Assembly (NCBI GenBank): GCA_018806915.1
Contig: JAGKQI010000071.1
Location: 62,001-126,000, forward strand
Reading direction: 5' to 3'
Origin: Phytophthora colocasiae
Taxonomy: Eukaryota > Oomycota > Peronosporomycetes > Peronosporales > Peronosporaceae
DNA: 64,000 nucleotides
The translations under genes were made by a program, and so were the position numbers. Below the pieces are notes generated by a model that was not told the origin of the DNA, did not search any database, and saw nothing but the letters and a program-made list of their open reading frames with translations. Positions within the stretch are counted from its first letter, which is position 1. Each line of letters opens with the position of its first letter. Below are positions 54,927 through 64,000 of the stretch, piece by piece.

Positions 54927-56033
54927 TGGGTGGATGGATACAGAGTCAGTATTACAGACCAACGTGGCGCTCGAGCATCGACTTCAAGAGTGTCTATTAG
55001 TGCAGACGAAGGTGAGATAGCCAACGTGGCACTGCTGTGACTGAAGTTTCGTTCGAGTAGGAAGAGAGAGGATCAGATTCGCTTGGATCTGATTGCCAGC
55101 ACTTGTAGTAAAGTGCTGAGGACATAATGATCACTCTCGAAGTGTCCTGCGTATGCTGGAACTGTAGCATCCGTTGTCGGACCAGTCATGCTCGCAATAT
55201 CGACATCTGCAGCTGTCAGTACGCCACCGTCGCCTTTCCAGAGTCTGTGCTCAACACTGACTGCGCAGTGCGTCAATACGTTGGAATCGCTCGAAAGAAA
55301 ATCTCCTCGTGCTGTCTGCTGGTTCAACACTTTTACTCGAACAGCTTAAAGCATGTGGAGTGCCGTCCTTCAGAACCTTACAATTAGCGGCAGCTGGTAT
55401 AGCACGTATGCGAGGGTTTTACACTGGATTGACGGCACGAATACCAGTACACGCACACGTTCGAGAGTGCATTGAACTCCTGTTGAGAACGAGCGCTGAT
55501 AACCTTGATGCTGTGCTACCTGGCGCTGATCTTGATGGCACCGAATTGGTGGCGTTTCGTCCACTTGCATGACGATCCTATCGCGCTTGCTGGAAGCTCA
55601 ACTGAGCTCAAGTCATCGTGCGATACGTCCAAGCAGACAGTTACAGCTGCAGTGACTGCAGTCTGGCTTGCCTCCTAATGAATGTTCATACAAACGGTGT
55701 CACCTTGTGCAGTATCAGCAGGTCCGGACTTATCTTGGAAGACTGGAAGAGTTGTGGAGCGAATTGTGGATAAGTGGAAACATCGGGTTTGTACATGGGT
55801 GCAGATGGTTCTACGGCACTGCAGCGCGTGCGTGAGAAACTAAGTCCCATGTTGTTGGTAGAGAGACGATCGACGCCGCCCTAGCCGCTCGACAAGGCGT
55901 CAATTAAACTGTTGGTGAAGCGTCGGGCGGGGTTTTCACTTTCGAACTTGAATCAGAGTACAGGCCTAGCGAGACGGCAGGAGAGACCAGGCTTTTCGTA
56001 ACGCCAATACAGAGGACAGGAGCACGTCAGAGC
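54927..56033. other. Decayed sequence, no recognised gene
   Basis: Pre-insertion sequence continues from 53996 across the MULE target. An 87-codon ORF at 55309-55572 (LKACGVPSFRTLQ..DAVLPGADLDG) and others have no recognised family; probable old transposon debris. Confidence 0.4.
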
Positions 56034-57116
56034 ATGGGCTCAGCTCGCAGGTTGCTGCTAGCTGCAGTGTTAGCATTCGCCATCGCAGCAGGTACCCCAG
56101 ATTCACACTAGAAGTCGTTTGCGAACCAGTTGAATTCACATATTCGTTTGGTTTATTCAGATGCACGCACCGATGCTACTTTGTCGACGTTGACGCTGTC
56201 TCCGGATACCAACTCTCTCATCACTACACGGGATGATTCGACTACAACTGGTACCTCGTCGAGTACGACTGCTATCGGTAGTGCTGCATCAGCTACTCAT
56301 AAGGTCACTAGAGCCCCAGATACCAATAAGGTCACTGAGGCCCCCGAAACGGAGCCTCCTGCTACTACACCCCCTTCAACAACAGCCCCACCACCAACCA
56401 GCAGTGAATCAGATGCAGCTTCAGCTTCTGATAGTGGTGAACAGGACACAACCGATGCTCCTTCTAGTGCCTCTGCAACGGTTAGCCCTGGTTCAACGTC
56501 GGACAGGAGTAATCTCGACTCGGAATCTCAAAAGGATGCAGCATCGACATCAACCTCCAAGTCGACGACAGCAACAGTTGATACTCTCAACAGTAGCGGA
56601 GACGGATTGAGTTCGGGCACCGGCTCTAGTATAACCACGACTCTCCCGATCGTCTTTGGTGCACTTGCATGTGTTGGTGCAGTTGTCATGGCTGTGACGT
56701 ACAAGAAGAAGCAAAATGACAACGGTGCTGACAGTGAAGGCAACCGTCCGAGCTCTGATTGCGAGTATACGAGCGGCGCAGACTTCACCCCAGACAACCG
56801 AGCACTAAGTATCGTGCACGAAGACTCAGCATCATTAGCTGCCAAGGCAGGTCTGCACAGCAGCATCGACGTTAGAGCCTCAGCAGCGATCGCCGATTTC
56901 ACGGGATCTGGTTCGTCCGTTTGTTCGTCTCCGTTCAGCACCAGCCGAGGCAAGGCGCGTGTGAGTTCGCCTGTCCAGAGCGGCTACTCAAGTAGCGAGG
57001 CCAATATGGAGTTCCAAGATACGGGTTTACGCCACGACGGAGGCAGCAATGTAGTGCTGACTTTTGAAGAGGTACCGACCGATTCCAGTCATGCGGCACC
57101 CCAAGTGCAGCTGTAA
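56034..57116 (+). CDS. Ser/Thr-rich single-pass surface protein
   Basis: Exon 1 (56034-56091) encodes a signal peptide (MGSARRLLLAAVLAFAIAA). A 69-bp intron (56092-56160, GTACCC..TTCAG, phase 1) joins it to exon 2 (56161-57116), giving 337 residues. The ectodomain (about 20-180) is Ser/Thr/Pro/Ala-rich with TTTGTSSSTTA and PPATTPPSTTAPPPTSS, mucin-like and likely heavily O-glycosylated. One transmembrane helix (TLPIVFGALACVGAVVMAVT) is followed by the basic stop-transfer YKKKQ and a 130-residue cytosolic tail rich in Ser/Asp. The layout resembles wall-sensor proteins of fungi, but no defined domain was seen. Reading from an ATG at 56130 would lose the signal peptide. Confidence 0.75.
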
Positions 57117-57314
57117 ATAATGTGTAGCAAGTTGCCTTCGGTCTGTTTGCTTAGCATGAGCGTCGTTGGGAACGCCACATCATTTTTGTCGTACACAACG
57201 TGAGCTTTGGCAGGGTCGTTGGTGCTCACTTTAAACTCCACATTGACAGCAAAGAGAAAAAAACAATACCATGCTGATTCCTATCACTTTCGTTCTACTT
57301 GCTACTGCTTTTCT

Positions 57315-59198
57315 TCAGCGACCACCCCACGATCCATCGGCTCGGACGATGTTGCGATACGAGAACCCATCGAAAAACGGGGTGTTGAGGGCCTCCTTAG
57401 CAGTCACTCGTTTTTCCGGATCCAGCACCAGCATGAGCTGTAGTAACTCCAGCAGCTTGGCGTCTTCCTGGGAAATAATACCTGCTAGTGACTGCATCCT
57501 CCGCACATGGTCGACGCTTTCATCACTTGCCGAACCTGCTGGCCAGTTCAATCGCCCGCGGTGGAAAAAAATGGAAGAGGACGAATTCTTGGACGCTTTG
57601 GTCGCCATCTCCTCAGGAAGTGGGCCAATGCAGCGCTCAATCAGAGCAAGATGCTCCAGGTTGTCGTGGGTTTGAAACAGCAGATCGCCTATATACAGCT
57701 CTGCAATGATGCATCCGGCTGACCAAATGTCCGACGGGTAGCTCCACCCAAGCCCAAGAATTACCTCGGGAGATCGGTACTGGCGCGTGTTGATAATGGA
57801 ACTCTTGGACTCATCGTCATACGTGGCTCCACCGAAATCAATGAGCTTAACTGCGTTACATGCTGGTGGACGCAACGACGGTCGTCCCGAGTCGGCATCT
57901 GACATGCCTCGCTCACGTTTCTTCCACTGGCGCCCGTTAGACCACTGCTCGCGCCCGGAAGATCCGTCGGGTGATCCGTAGGACGAGGTCGACGAGGGCG
58001 ACGAATCGCATGCAAGCCGTTCTTCTTCATCATCCACCAACAGAATATTCTCAGGCTTGAGATCTGTGTGGATTAGCCGGATACTGTGGATAAACTCCAG
58101 CGAAGTCAAAAGTTGCCACGCGTAGGCGCGGATACAGTTCAGTGGGAAGGGCTTGTAGTCGTGGTTCTTGAGGTAGTCATACAGGGAGCAGCCAAGCCGC
58201 TCGAAGACCATACACACGTGGCCTTTATACTCAAACCACTTGAACATGCGCACGCAGAGCGATTCGTTGTGCTTGTCCTTGTCGTTAACATCCTGGAGAA
58301 TGGTAGCTTCGATCTTAGCCGACTCCGTGTACTTGTCCACCTTGCGGACGACCTTAATAGCCACCACAATGTTGCGTTGCTTGTCTAGGCACTCCAGTAC
58401 GCGTCCGAATGTGCCCAGACCAGCCTCTCGAATGATCTTGTAGCGGTTGGCAATGTACTCTCCGGGCTTGCCGTCATAGCTGCCCACTGTATCATCATGT
58501 GCCACACTTTCGTCACTTCCGTCCTTCTGTTGTACAGGTGGCGGAGGTAGCGGCGACTCCCGGTCATGGTACGAGTCACGTCTCCGAGAATGATGTTGCT
58601 TGTTCTTTCCACGCGACGAGCGGTGGTGACCATTGTAGCCATTCTCAGGACTGTTGCGACGTCTGCGCGTTTGACTGTCGGTGCGTGACGACCTCTTCCT
58701 TCCGCTGTATCTGCAGTAATAAAGCAATTAGTCATTGCCCAGCTCAAATCTACTGCCACAAGAGCACTAAGAACGCACCGTCGGTGATGGCGATGACTGC
58801 CGTTAGATCCCGTACGTGATCGATTGCCCGAATGGCGTCGTTTACGGGATTCAGACCTGGATCTTGATCTCGATCTTGGCATTCTCGCATCTGCTGATTA
58901 AAACGTTAAAACATGTTAAAACAGCAAAAAATGATTAGCTCGTACCTGTTCTTCGCCTCGACCGACTACCGTGATGTGAACGGCTACGACTACGGCTTCG
59001 ACTGCGCTTACCGTTCTGCTCGGTGTCTTTATTATTATTGCGTCCACGACGTCTACGGGGTGTACTGGGCACAGGTGGAGGGCGTGGATGGCGCCTACGC
59101 AGCTGGTAACGCAGTCGTGACGACACGGGGCTGAAGCTGCGACTGCGACTGCGCCGACGCCGTCCGTCCGCGTTATCCGCGCGTCTTCGTCGCTCCAT
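57315..59198 (-). CDS. CLK/LAMMER dual-specificity kinase
   Basis: Exons 59198-58946, 58890-58779 and 58710-57315 (introns 55 and 68 bp) give 586 residues. The N-terminal 150 residues are Arg/Ser-rich (SRSRSRSRSHHGSRSRRR), as in SR-protein kinases of the CLK type. The kinase domain has GLGTFGRVLECLD, VAIKVVRK, HTDLKPENILL, DFGGATYDDE and the family signature, here EHLALIER instead of EHLAMMER, followed by DPEKRVTAKEAL. An insert of about 60 acidic/Ser residues sits between HTDLKPEN and DFG. CLK kinases phosphorylate splicing factors in nuclear speckles. Confidence 0.92.
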
Positions 59199-59352
59199 GA
59201 GCTGCCGATGGCGGTGGGCGGGGAACTACTGGGCTTTAATAGGGGAAGCTAAAGGGGGAATGAAGTAGTGATATATTTAATATACTTAAGCGTTACTTTT
59301 CGTAAGTTATCGGGATAAAAAACAGCGGTCCACTACACAAACCGACGCGACG

Positions 59353-59988
59353 ATGACGACGCTCGTCGTGGGGAAGAACTTGCCAGGCAGCAGCAACGAG
59401 GAGTTCTTTGGCTGGGAGAAAGATGCGGCAGGACGTAGCGCTGATGCTGGTGGCGCCTTCGAGGTGGAACAGCTGATCCAACGCCAGATTCGAGCAGACC
59501 CCACTGCTCTCTCGCAAATCTACGACGTTCCAGACGACCAGGACACGTATCTGTGGCAGTACGAGCACTTACGTCAAGTGATGAAGGAGCTGAACGTGCT
59601 GGTTGCACGTCTGGATGGAAGCTGCACGCGTGAGTCGTGTCCTGTTATGAAAGCGACGGACGACTGGGTGTTCCTATGCGCAGCTCACAAAGCCCCTAAG
59701 GAATGTTGCGCCTTTGAGTACATTGTACACACTATGGACAACGTCAACACGTTGCTGACTAGTAGTCGCGTGTTCCCGTCGCGTGTGAGCATCAGCTCTA
59801 ATGCTACGCAGTACTTCCAGTCGGTCTCACGCCGTCTGTACCGCATCTTCTCGCACACGTTCTTCCACCACCCGGAGGTGTTCAAAGAGTTCGAGGATAA
59901 TTCGTATTTATGCCATCGCTTCGTTTACTTCGCGCTACACTTCTGTCTCATCCCCAAGAGTCTGCTGATCATCCCAGATATCGGATAG
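59353..59988 (+). CDS. MOB4: MOB4/phocein kinase-adaptor protein
   Basis: 211 residues, single exon, ATG 59353. The MOB fold is seen from about 40: ALSQIYDVPDDQDTYLWQYE, zinc ligands in CTRESCPVMKATDDWVFLCAAH, CCAFEYIVHTMDN, the second ligand pair HTFFHHPEVF and C-terminal HRFVYFALHF. The MOB4/phocein subfamily is indicated by its DxYLWQYEHLRQV segment rather than the MOB1 form. MOB4 is part of the STRIPAK complex with striatin and PP2A. Its start is 155 bp from the divergent CLK gene. Confidence 0.9.
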   Translation: MTTLVVGKNLPGSSNEEFFGWEKDAAGRSADAGGAFEVEQLIQRQIRADPTALSQIYDVPDDQDTYLWQYEHLRQVMKELNVLVARLDGSCTRESCPVMKATDDWVFLCAAHKAPKECCAFEYIVHTMDNVNTLLTSSRVFPSRVSISSNATQYFQSVSRRLYRIFSHTFFHHPEVFKEFEDNSYLCHRFVYFALHFCLIPKSLLIIPDIG

Positions 59989-60150
59989 ATGTAGAACTGT
60001 AGAAGCTACAAAGTGACTGCGCTGTTTGTGCATTGGTATCGTGAATTCCTTGATACAACACGAACTAAAAACTTGCAGTCGAATTCTCTTCCTATCAAAC
60101 TGTCAATGTAAATCTGCGTTGTTGAGTGTGGATTAACTACACTGGTGCCA

Positions 60151-60852
60151 CTACGACCGACGCAAATTGTTCAGCCGCGCTTCGAGGTCGCTAATGGCCG
60201 AGTCCGTCGATTCGCCACCTCCAGCTGCCACAGGGGCAGCAGGCGGTAAAGCCGTTGCTGGAGCTGCTTTTGCTGCAGCTGCAACAGGTGCAGCATGAAC
60301 TGTCGGTGCCTCAGGAACGGCTCCAGTCATATCGATTCCTATCTCGTCCAGAACTTGTCCGACAATCTTCTCCTCCTCCTCCTCGTCTTGATCAGCCTCC
60401 ATGACGTCGTCAATGGTGTCACCCAGCATCTCCTGCGTCATCTCCATCTTCTCACTCTCCTTGGTGTACTCCATCATGATCTGGTTGAGTCTGGGCAGAT
60501 TCATAGTGGAGGCCATGGCCTTCATGGCCGTAGTGGTTCCCTGCAGCGCCGACGTCATCGCCTCAGCTGATTTTGCCGTTTCAAGACGCAGTGAGACCGC
60601 CTGCAGCTGTGAGCGCATCGTGTAGAACTTGGTGATATGCTGGCGTGTACGGACCAGGTCCTTGGCCATGATCTTGACGCTGGCGATTTGTCCCTGTTTG
60701 GCCATTTTCTTGATCTCGATGATGAGCTTCTTCTCCTGCGTCTGCAGGTTAGTTCGCTCGCGGTCCAGCTGCCGCACAGCGCGGTTAATCTCGCGCTTGT
60801 TCTCGCGCAGTTGCTCCTTCAGCGTCTTCTTGGTGCCCAATGCGTTGCCCAT
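60151..60852 (-). CDS. VPS2: ESCRT-III subunit VPS2 (CHMP2)
   Basis: 233 residues from the ATG at 60850-60852, preferred over an in-frame start 40 codons upstream because it begins MGNALGTKKTLKEQLRENKR like the family. A basic helical core (about 1-150, RxTNLQTQEKKLIIEIKKMA, MTSALQGTTTAMKAMA) is followed by an acidic region (ADQDEEEEEKIVGQVLDEIG) and a C-terminal MIT-interacting motif, SDLEARLNNLRRS, which recruits VPS4. It has an Ala/Pro-rich linker (about 185-215) longer than in animal CHMP2A. Forms membrane-scission filaments at multivesicular bodies. Confidence 0.93.
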   Translation of the reverse strand: MGNALGTKKTLKEQLRENKREINRAVRQLDRERTNLQTQEKKLIIEIKKMAKQGQIASVKIMAKDLVRTRQHITKFYTMRSQLQAVSLRLETAKSAEAMTSALQGTTTAMKAMASTMNLPRLNQIMMEYTKESEKMEMTQEMLGDTIDDVMEADQDEEEEEKIVGQVLDEIGIDMTGAVPEAPTVHAAPVAAAAKAAPATALPPAAPVAAGGGESTDSAISDLEARLNNLRRS

Positions 60853-61703
60853 GGTCAAGACTCTATTATGGAGAGGGCAACTGTGCAGGAAAATATGAAG
60901 GTGTAAGACAGAGGAGTCTGGCCAATAGGAAGTGCTCACTGCGCCCCGGATTTTTTCTGATGTGGTGCACACCGTCCAAATTTTTATCGGAAAATACTTG
61001 ATGTTGATTGGTTATTGTATCCTAAAAGTTTTGCTGTAATTTTGATAACAACGGAAAGCGATTGTAGATCGATCCGGAGGACAGCTCAACAGCTCGCTTG
61101 GATGGTGCTGTTGTATATACCTTTGACAGCAAGATAGCAAAGACATTGTTGAAACCTTGATCAGATGCATCGAGCTGCATGACCGATATTGTGGCGGCAC
61201 CATTAGGCAAACCACTCTCCTCTGCAAGCTGTTGTAGATACTGCATCACCTTTTGTACGAATGCCGCATCTTGTGCTCTGATTTTATATCATGTTACTTG
61301 CTGAGCAGTCGGTTGGGCCAAATACCAGTGTGCTTATCCCCCAAAAAACACAAATTCCACATTGTCTTTACACTAGCTCGAGCAGGAAACTCCCAACCCA
61401 TTGGCACGGAATGGTACAGCAGACCATCTCTTCAATTGGATGTCTGTTGCGTTTGAGGGGATGTTGTAGTGGGGTTTCCAGTGCTTGAATGAACTCCACA
61501 TACTACCTGACGAATTCTGCTGCGAAATTAGCCCGCAACTCATCAATTCTAGAGTCGATATTCCGAAGTGATACCGAAACAACACCATTACCTACAATTT
61601 TTTGTCATGACGCGACATTTTGGGGTAGTGAACCAGACATATCAGTCTTCAGACCAATCATTTCGTGACGAAGCGTTATTTTTTTTTTTCATCTCGTAAC
61701 TGG
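60853..61703. other. Intergenic, possible transposon debris on the minus strand
   Basis: Minus-strand fragments at 61012-61249 and 61373-61588 read ISVMQLDASDQGFNN and IDELRANFAAEF in different frames, with an in-frame stop, and may be an old transposase. No functional gene. Confidence 0.35.
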
Positions 61704-61727
61704 TTAACCCTTTAGAGGCCATAAGGT

Positions 61728-61802
61728 GCATTTTGACCCCGTTGACATCTCCTCCGACTGAACCCATCAAAACTGCCATGAAGGGGGTCATTTTGACCCC
61801 TT
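61728..61802. repeat. Terminal palindromic repeats (TTTTGACCCC)
   Basis: TGCATTTTGACCCC (61728-61741) and the palindrome GGGGTCATTTTGACCCC (61785-61801) lie just inside the TTAA end; they resemble subterminal repeats of DNA transposons. Confidence 0.6.
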
Positions 61803-62113
61803 TCGCAGAAGTTCAACGAGCACATCACCTTCTCCAATTACAACCAATCCGGTCAAATAACGCAGGTTAATATTTTACGTGGTGTGGCAAACATCACGTA
61901 AGATACGCGATTAGGTACGAAAACTATGGTGTTTGCGTCAGCAATATGCGTACTAAGTACGTAATTTTGGTGATGCGCCAGCGTAGTGAGGTGCTTTTGG
62001 TAAGGACCCTGTCTCCACACCATTACTTCCACATTAGTTTTCCATACAAAACTGAAGTCAGTTGCCTACTTTCCCTACAAGTATTCAGTCTGTGGTGCCT
62101 GCTTGTCGACAAC

Positions 62114-63517
62114 ATGGCCACTTCGTTCACTTTTGAGGACGACAAGGAGGTCGTACAGCTAGCGTCATCCTACGTGCGCGCGGGGGAGCGAATATCATGG
62201 GCGGACATCGCTCAGCATATGAAGCGCACAGGCCACGGTGCGAGAGCGCTACGGGAGCGCGTTCGGACTCTGAAGAAGACATGGGGGGCGGACATCCAGC
62301 AGTTCCCGCCAAGCTTCTTTACGCCGGTGCATCGGCCGCGGGGTTGGCCACTCACAGTGATACGTCAGTTGCGGCAAGCCGCTCCGCGACAACAGCGCGA
62401 ATCTGGAGGACGGATAACGCAACAGCAACGCTCGAGTGATGGTGGTCAGGTGCGGCAACAGCGACCTGGCACGAGCGCTGCGCCACGACCGCCTCTAGTG
62501 CAGCATCCGGACACAAGCCACCATCGTGTTGCCTCCACACCTCAGCACGTGACTTCCGCAGCGCCTCCAACATTTCATGTACCTTCAGAATCTCGGCCGC
62601 CTGGGACACCTCCTGCGCCTCTACTACTACCAGCATCTCAAGCATCTCTAGCGCCTACGACCACCCAAACTTGTTCCCCTTCAGCGTTACAAGGATCTCT
62701 CGGTACTCAAACAGCACCAGCGCCAGAACAGACATGTGGTCATAGCACCCCAAGAATTCAGGCAACAGCAGGAGTTTCGTTGGGATCGCAAACCGCCCGG
62801 GATGAGGACGTGATCAGATCCCTTTGTGGTGGTAGCAGCTCACTAAGTTTTCCCGGTGTTCAAGAAGAAACAATATCACCACCAATGTCCCCGCCAAGTG
62901 GAGAACGAGATGTAACATCAATTTTTGCCGATGTCCCTCGCGAAGTTATTGTTCAAGGGACTATAAAAATGCCGCATCGCAACGCTGGAGAATTACTGCC
63001 AAGTGGAATTTCTACTCTGCTCCGTGAGATCGGCGAGATCAAGGCGTCTGACATCTTTCTCGATATCGGTGCTGGTGTTGGGAATGTGATCGCACATGTT
63101 GCCTTGACAACAAACGTGCATAGGGCAATTGGCATTGAAATTCGTCGCGAGTTATGCACGGTGGGGTTGGAGATGATGTCCAGGAGCGTGAGATCGACAC
63201 GGCTCATCGAAAGATCCCAACTTATATGTCAGGACATTGTTGGCCTGCCCATTTCGACCACACTACCCTACGCCGACGCTACAGTTGTATATTGGAACAA
63301 CGTTCTCTTCGAACAGCGAGCTATTGAGTACCTGAAGGAGGAGCTTTCTGGGATGTTCCTGCTGCGCGTATTGGTGAGCGCTCTAAACTTCTGTCCAAGA
63401 CACCGCGACAGCTGCCACAACGATTTCTGTCGTGCGTTCAAGTTGGAGAAGGTGCTCGATCTCCCCTGTAGCTGGAAGGCCGACCTCCAGCAGATCTTTT
63501 TATACAAGTCGCTCTGA
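62114..63517 (+). CDS. DOT1-like histone methyltransferase with Myb/SANT-like N-terminus
   Basis: 467 residues from the ATG at 62114 (MATSFTFEDDKEVVQLASSY), preferred over a 56-codon longer frame with no family-like sequence. Residues about 1-65 are a Myb/SANT-like three-helix segment (ISWADIAQHMKRTGHGARALR). A Pro/Ser/Gln/Thr-rich linker (about 75-275) follows. The C-terminal 190 residues match DOT1-type SAM methyltransferases: IFLDIGAGVGNVIAHVAL (SAM-binding loop), AIGIEIRREL (acidic ribose contact), the QDIVGLP segment and VVYWNNVLFE (catalytic-type NN). DOT1 methylates lysine 79 of histone H3 on nucleosomes. Known DOT1 proteins have a DNA- or nucleosome-binding basic region; here a Myb-like domain may replace it. 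Single exon, unlike most neighbouring conserved genes, and next to piggyBac sequences. The substrate is untested. Confidence 0.8.
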   Translation: MATSFTFEDDKEVVQLASSYVRAGERISWADIAQHMKRTGHGARALRERVRTLKKTWGADIQQFPPSFFTPVHRPRGWPLTVIRQLRQAAPRQQRESGGRITQQQRSSDGGQVRQQRPGTSAAPRPPLVQHPDTSHHRVASTPQHVTSAAPPTFHVPSESRPPGTPPAPLLLPASQASLAPTTTQTCSPSALQGSLGTQTAPAPEQTCGHSTPRIQATAGVSLGSQTARDEDVIRSLCGGSSSLSFPGVQEETISPPMSPPSGERDVTSIFADVPREVIVQGTIKMPHRNAGELLPSGISTLLREIGEIKASDIFLDIGAGVGNVIAHVALTTNVHRAIGIEIRRELCTVGLEMMSRSVRSTRLIERSQLICQDIVGLPISTTLPYADATVVYWNNVLFEQRAIEYLKEELSGMFLLRVLVSALNFCPRHRDSCHNDFCRAFKLEKVLDLPCSWKADLQQIFLYKSL

Positions 63518-63648
63518 AGTGCGTAGTGAAATCACAGCAATATACATTTTTGTTTCTATACTATATTCAAGTGTATTGCCACATTTAACCCACCGTAATT
63601 TTTCTTGTGCTGCTTTTACATACTTAGATCAAGATAAATACCCACAAC

Positions 63649-64000
63649 TCACAGAACTATTGACCTTACAACTGTACGACCTCCATCAGCTCTAAGTTCT
63701 TCGCCAGTGTCCACATTCTCTTGAACCGCAGTTGATAGCAGACTCCGCTTTAGTTTATACAATTCTGAGCTTGTCCGTGTCTTTCCTCTTTGTGAAAAGA
63801 GCTTCTTGGGGAGATAGAAGCGGTGAAACTTCTCCCAACACGTCCAAGTGGTCTCTGGACAAGCAAACGGCTCCTTGGAGACATGGACATTCTGGCAAAG
63901 GCAAACGTTATGAAGCACACACACGTCCGTCACTTCAGTAGCGTAGCGATCTTTAATGGCACACGACGCATTTCCTACGCTTGCGGTTCATGTCAGTATA
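63649..64000 (-). pseudogene. piggyBac transposase C-terminal cysteine-rich domain (continues right)
   Basis: Minus-strand reading from the window edge gives MNRKRRKCVVC then, after a one-base frame change near 63955-63965, CAIKDRYATEVTDVCVLHNV, CLCQN, FACPETTWTCWEKFHRF and a basic tail to the stop at 63649-63651. The C-x2-C..C..H..C-x-C..TCWEKFH arrangement parallels the cysteine-rich end of the transposase at 24939-27744 (FFCERC, CWLCNK, TCFEIWHDDF). The catalytic core should lie to the right of the window. Confidence 0.6.

Larger units (their letters stand above)
61704..64000. mobile_element. Putative piggyBac-type element carrying a DOT1-like gene (right end outside window)
   Basis: The left end is TTAACCCTTTAGAGGCCATA at 61704, the classical piggyBac start, followed by GGGGTCATTTTGACCCC-type palindromes (61728-61802). 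CGTAAGATACGC at 61897-61908 is shared with the terminus of the piggyBac element at 24.7 kb. A transposase C-terminus is encoded on the minus strand at 63649-64000. An internal TTAACCCACC at 63585 could instead be the start of a separate element, leaving the DOT1-like gene outside. The right end is not in the window. Confidence 0.5.

Noticed and set aside
1..64000. RxLR or Crinkler effector genes
   Set aside because: No ORF combined a signal peptide with an RxLR-EER or LxLFLAK motif; secreted proteins seen here belong to enzyme families.
1..64000. tRNA or rRNA genes and CRISPR arrays
   Set aside because: None seen by eye; the tandem repeats found are coding or transposon ends, not spaced arrays.

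Overview
The window looks like nuclear DNA of an oomycete, most likely Phytophthora or a close relative. The genes are compact and mostly intronless or carry 58-116 bp GT..AG introns. Four genes have a 16-nt block resembling the oomycete core promoter (Inr plus flanking element) upstream of the start. The gene set fits too: secreted laccases, a papain-like protease, short-chain dehydrogenases, an MLO/EF-hand protein, and copia, hAT, piggyBac and Mutator-type transposons. Standard stop codons end all the conserved genes, so the genetic code is ordinary.

Region 1 (1-28,100) is transposon-rich and gene-poor. Two nearly identical Ty1/copia elements stand in opposite orientation (1-4,968 minus, 6,148-11,131 plus) around about 1.2 kb of decayed sequence. 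The plus copy has a 5-bp target duplication and abuts the 3' half of a laccase pseudogene. Next come a coiled-coil repeat protein, a hAT transposase broken by one stop codon, two small spliced genes, an intact secreted laccase, and a short-chain dehydrogenase (SDR) pseudogene split by a 1.27-kb poly-A retroposon with a 15-bp target duplication. A decayed piggyBac element (24,683-28,095) sits between the dead SDR and its intact paralogue.

Region 2 (28,300-42,600) is dense in conserved genes: SDR, a secreted trypsin-fold protease, a seven-helix MLO-like protein with EF-hands, a papain-type protease, a 1,540-residue IQ-motif/zinc-finger protein in four exons, the SUMO E1 subunit SAE1/AOS1, and a second intact laccase. 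A short accessory stretch (42,600-45,770) holds two inverted-repeat elements and an acidic orphan ORF.

Region 3 (45,775-60,900) is mostly housekeeping: a monoglyceride-lipase-like hydrolase, two SFT2-like Golgi membrane proteins, a PH-domain protein, COP9 signalosome subunit 2, pyridoxal kinase with an unusual C-terminal extension, a Ser/Thr-rich single-pass surface protein, an SR-type CLK/LAMMER kinase, MOB4/phocein and the ESCRT-III subunit VPS2. A Mutator-like element with a 10-bp target duplication (54,007-54,916) interrupts it.

Region 4 (61,704-64,000) has a TTAA piggyBac-type terminus, a DOT1-like histone methyltransferase with a Myb/SANT-like N-terminus, and on the opposite strand the cysteine-rich C-terminus of a piggyBac-type transposase. 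A 12-bp motif upstream of the DOT1-like gene also occurs in the terminus of the piggyBac element at 24.7 kb. This suggests a transposon carrying a chromatin-modifying enzyme and is the most interesting hypothesis here. No operon-like arrangement exists; genes work independently, though secreted degradative enzymes (laccases, proteases) are common.
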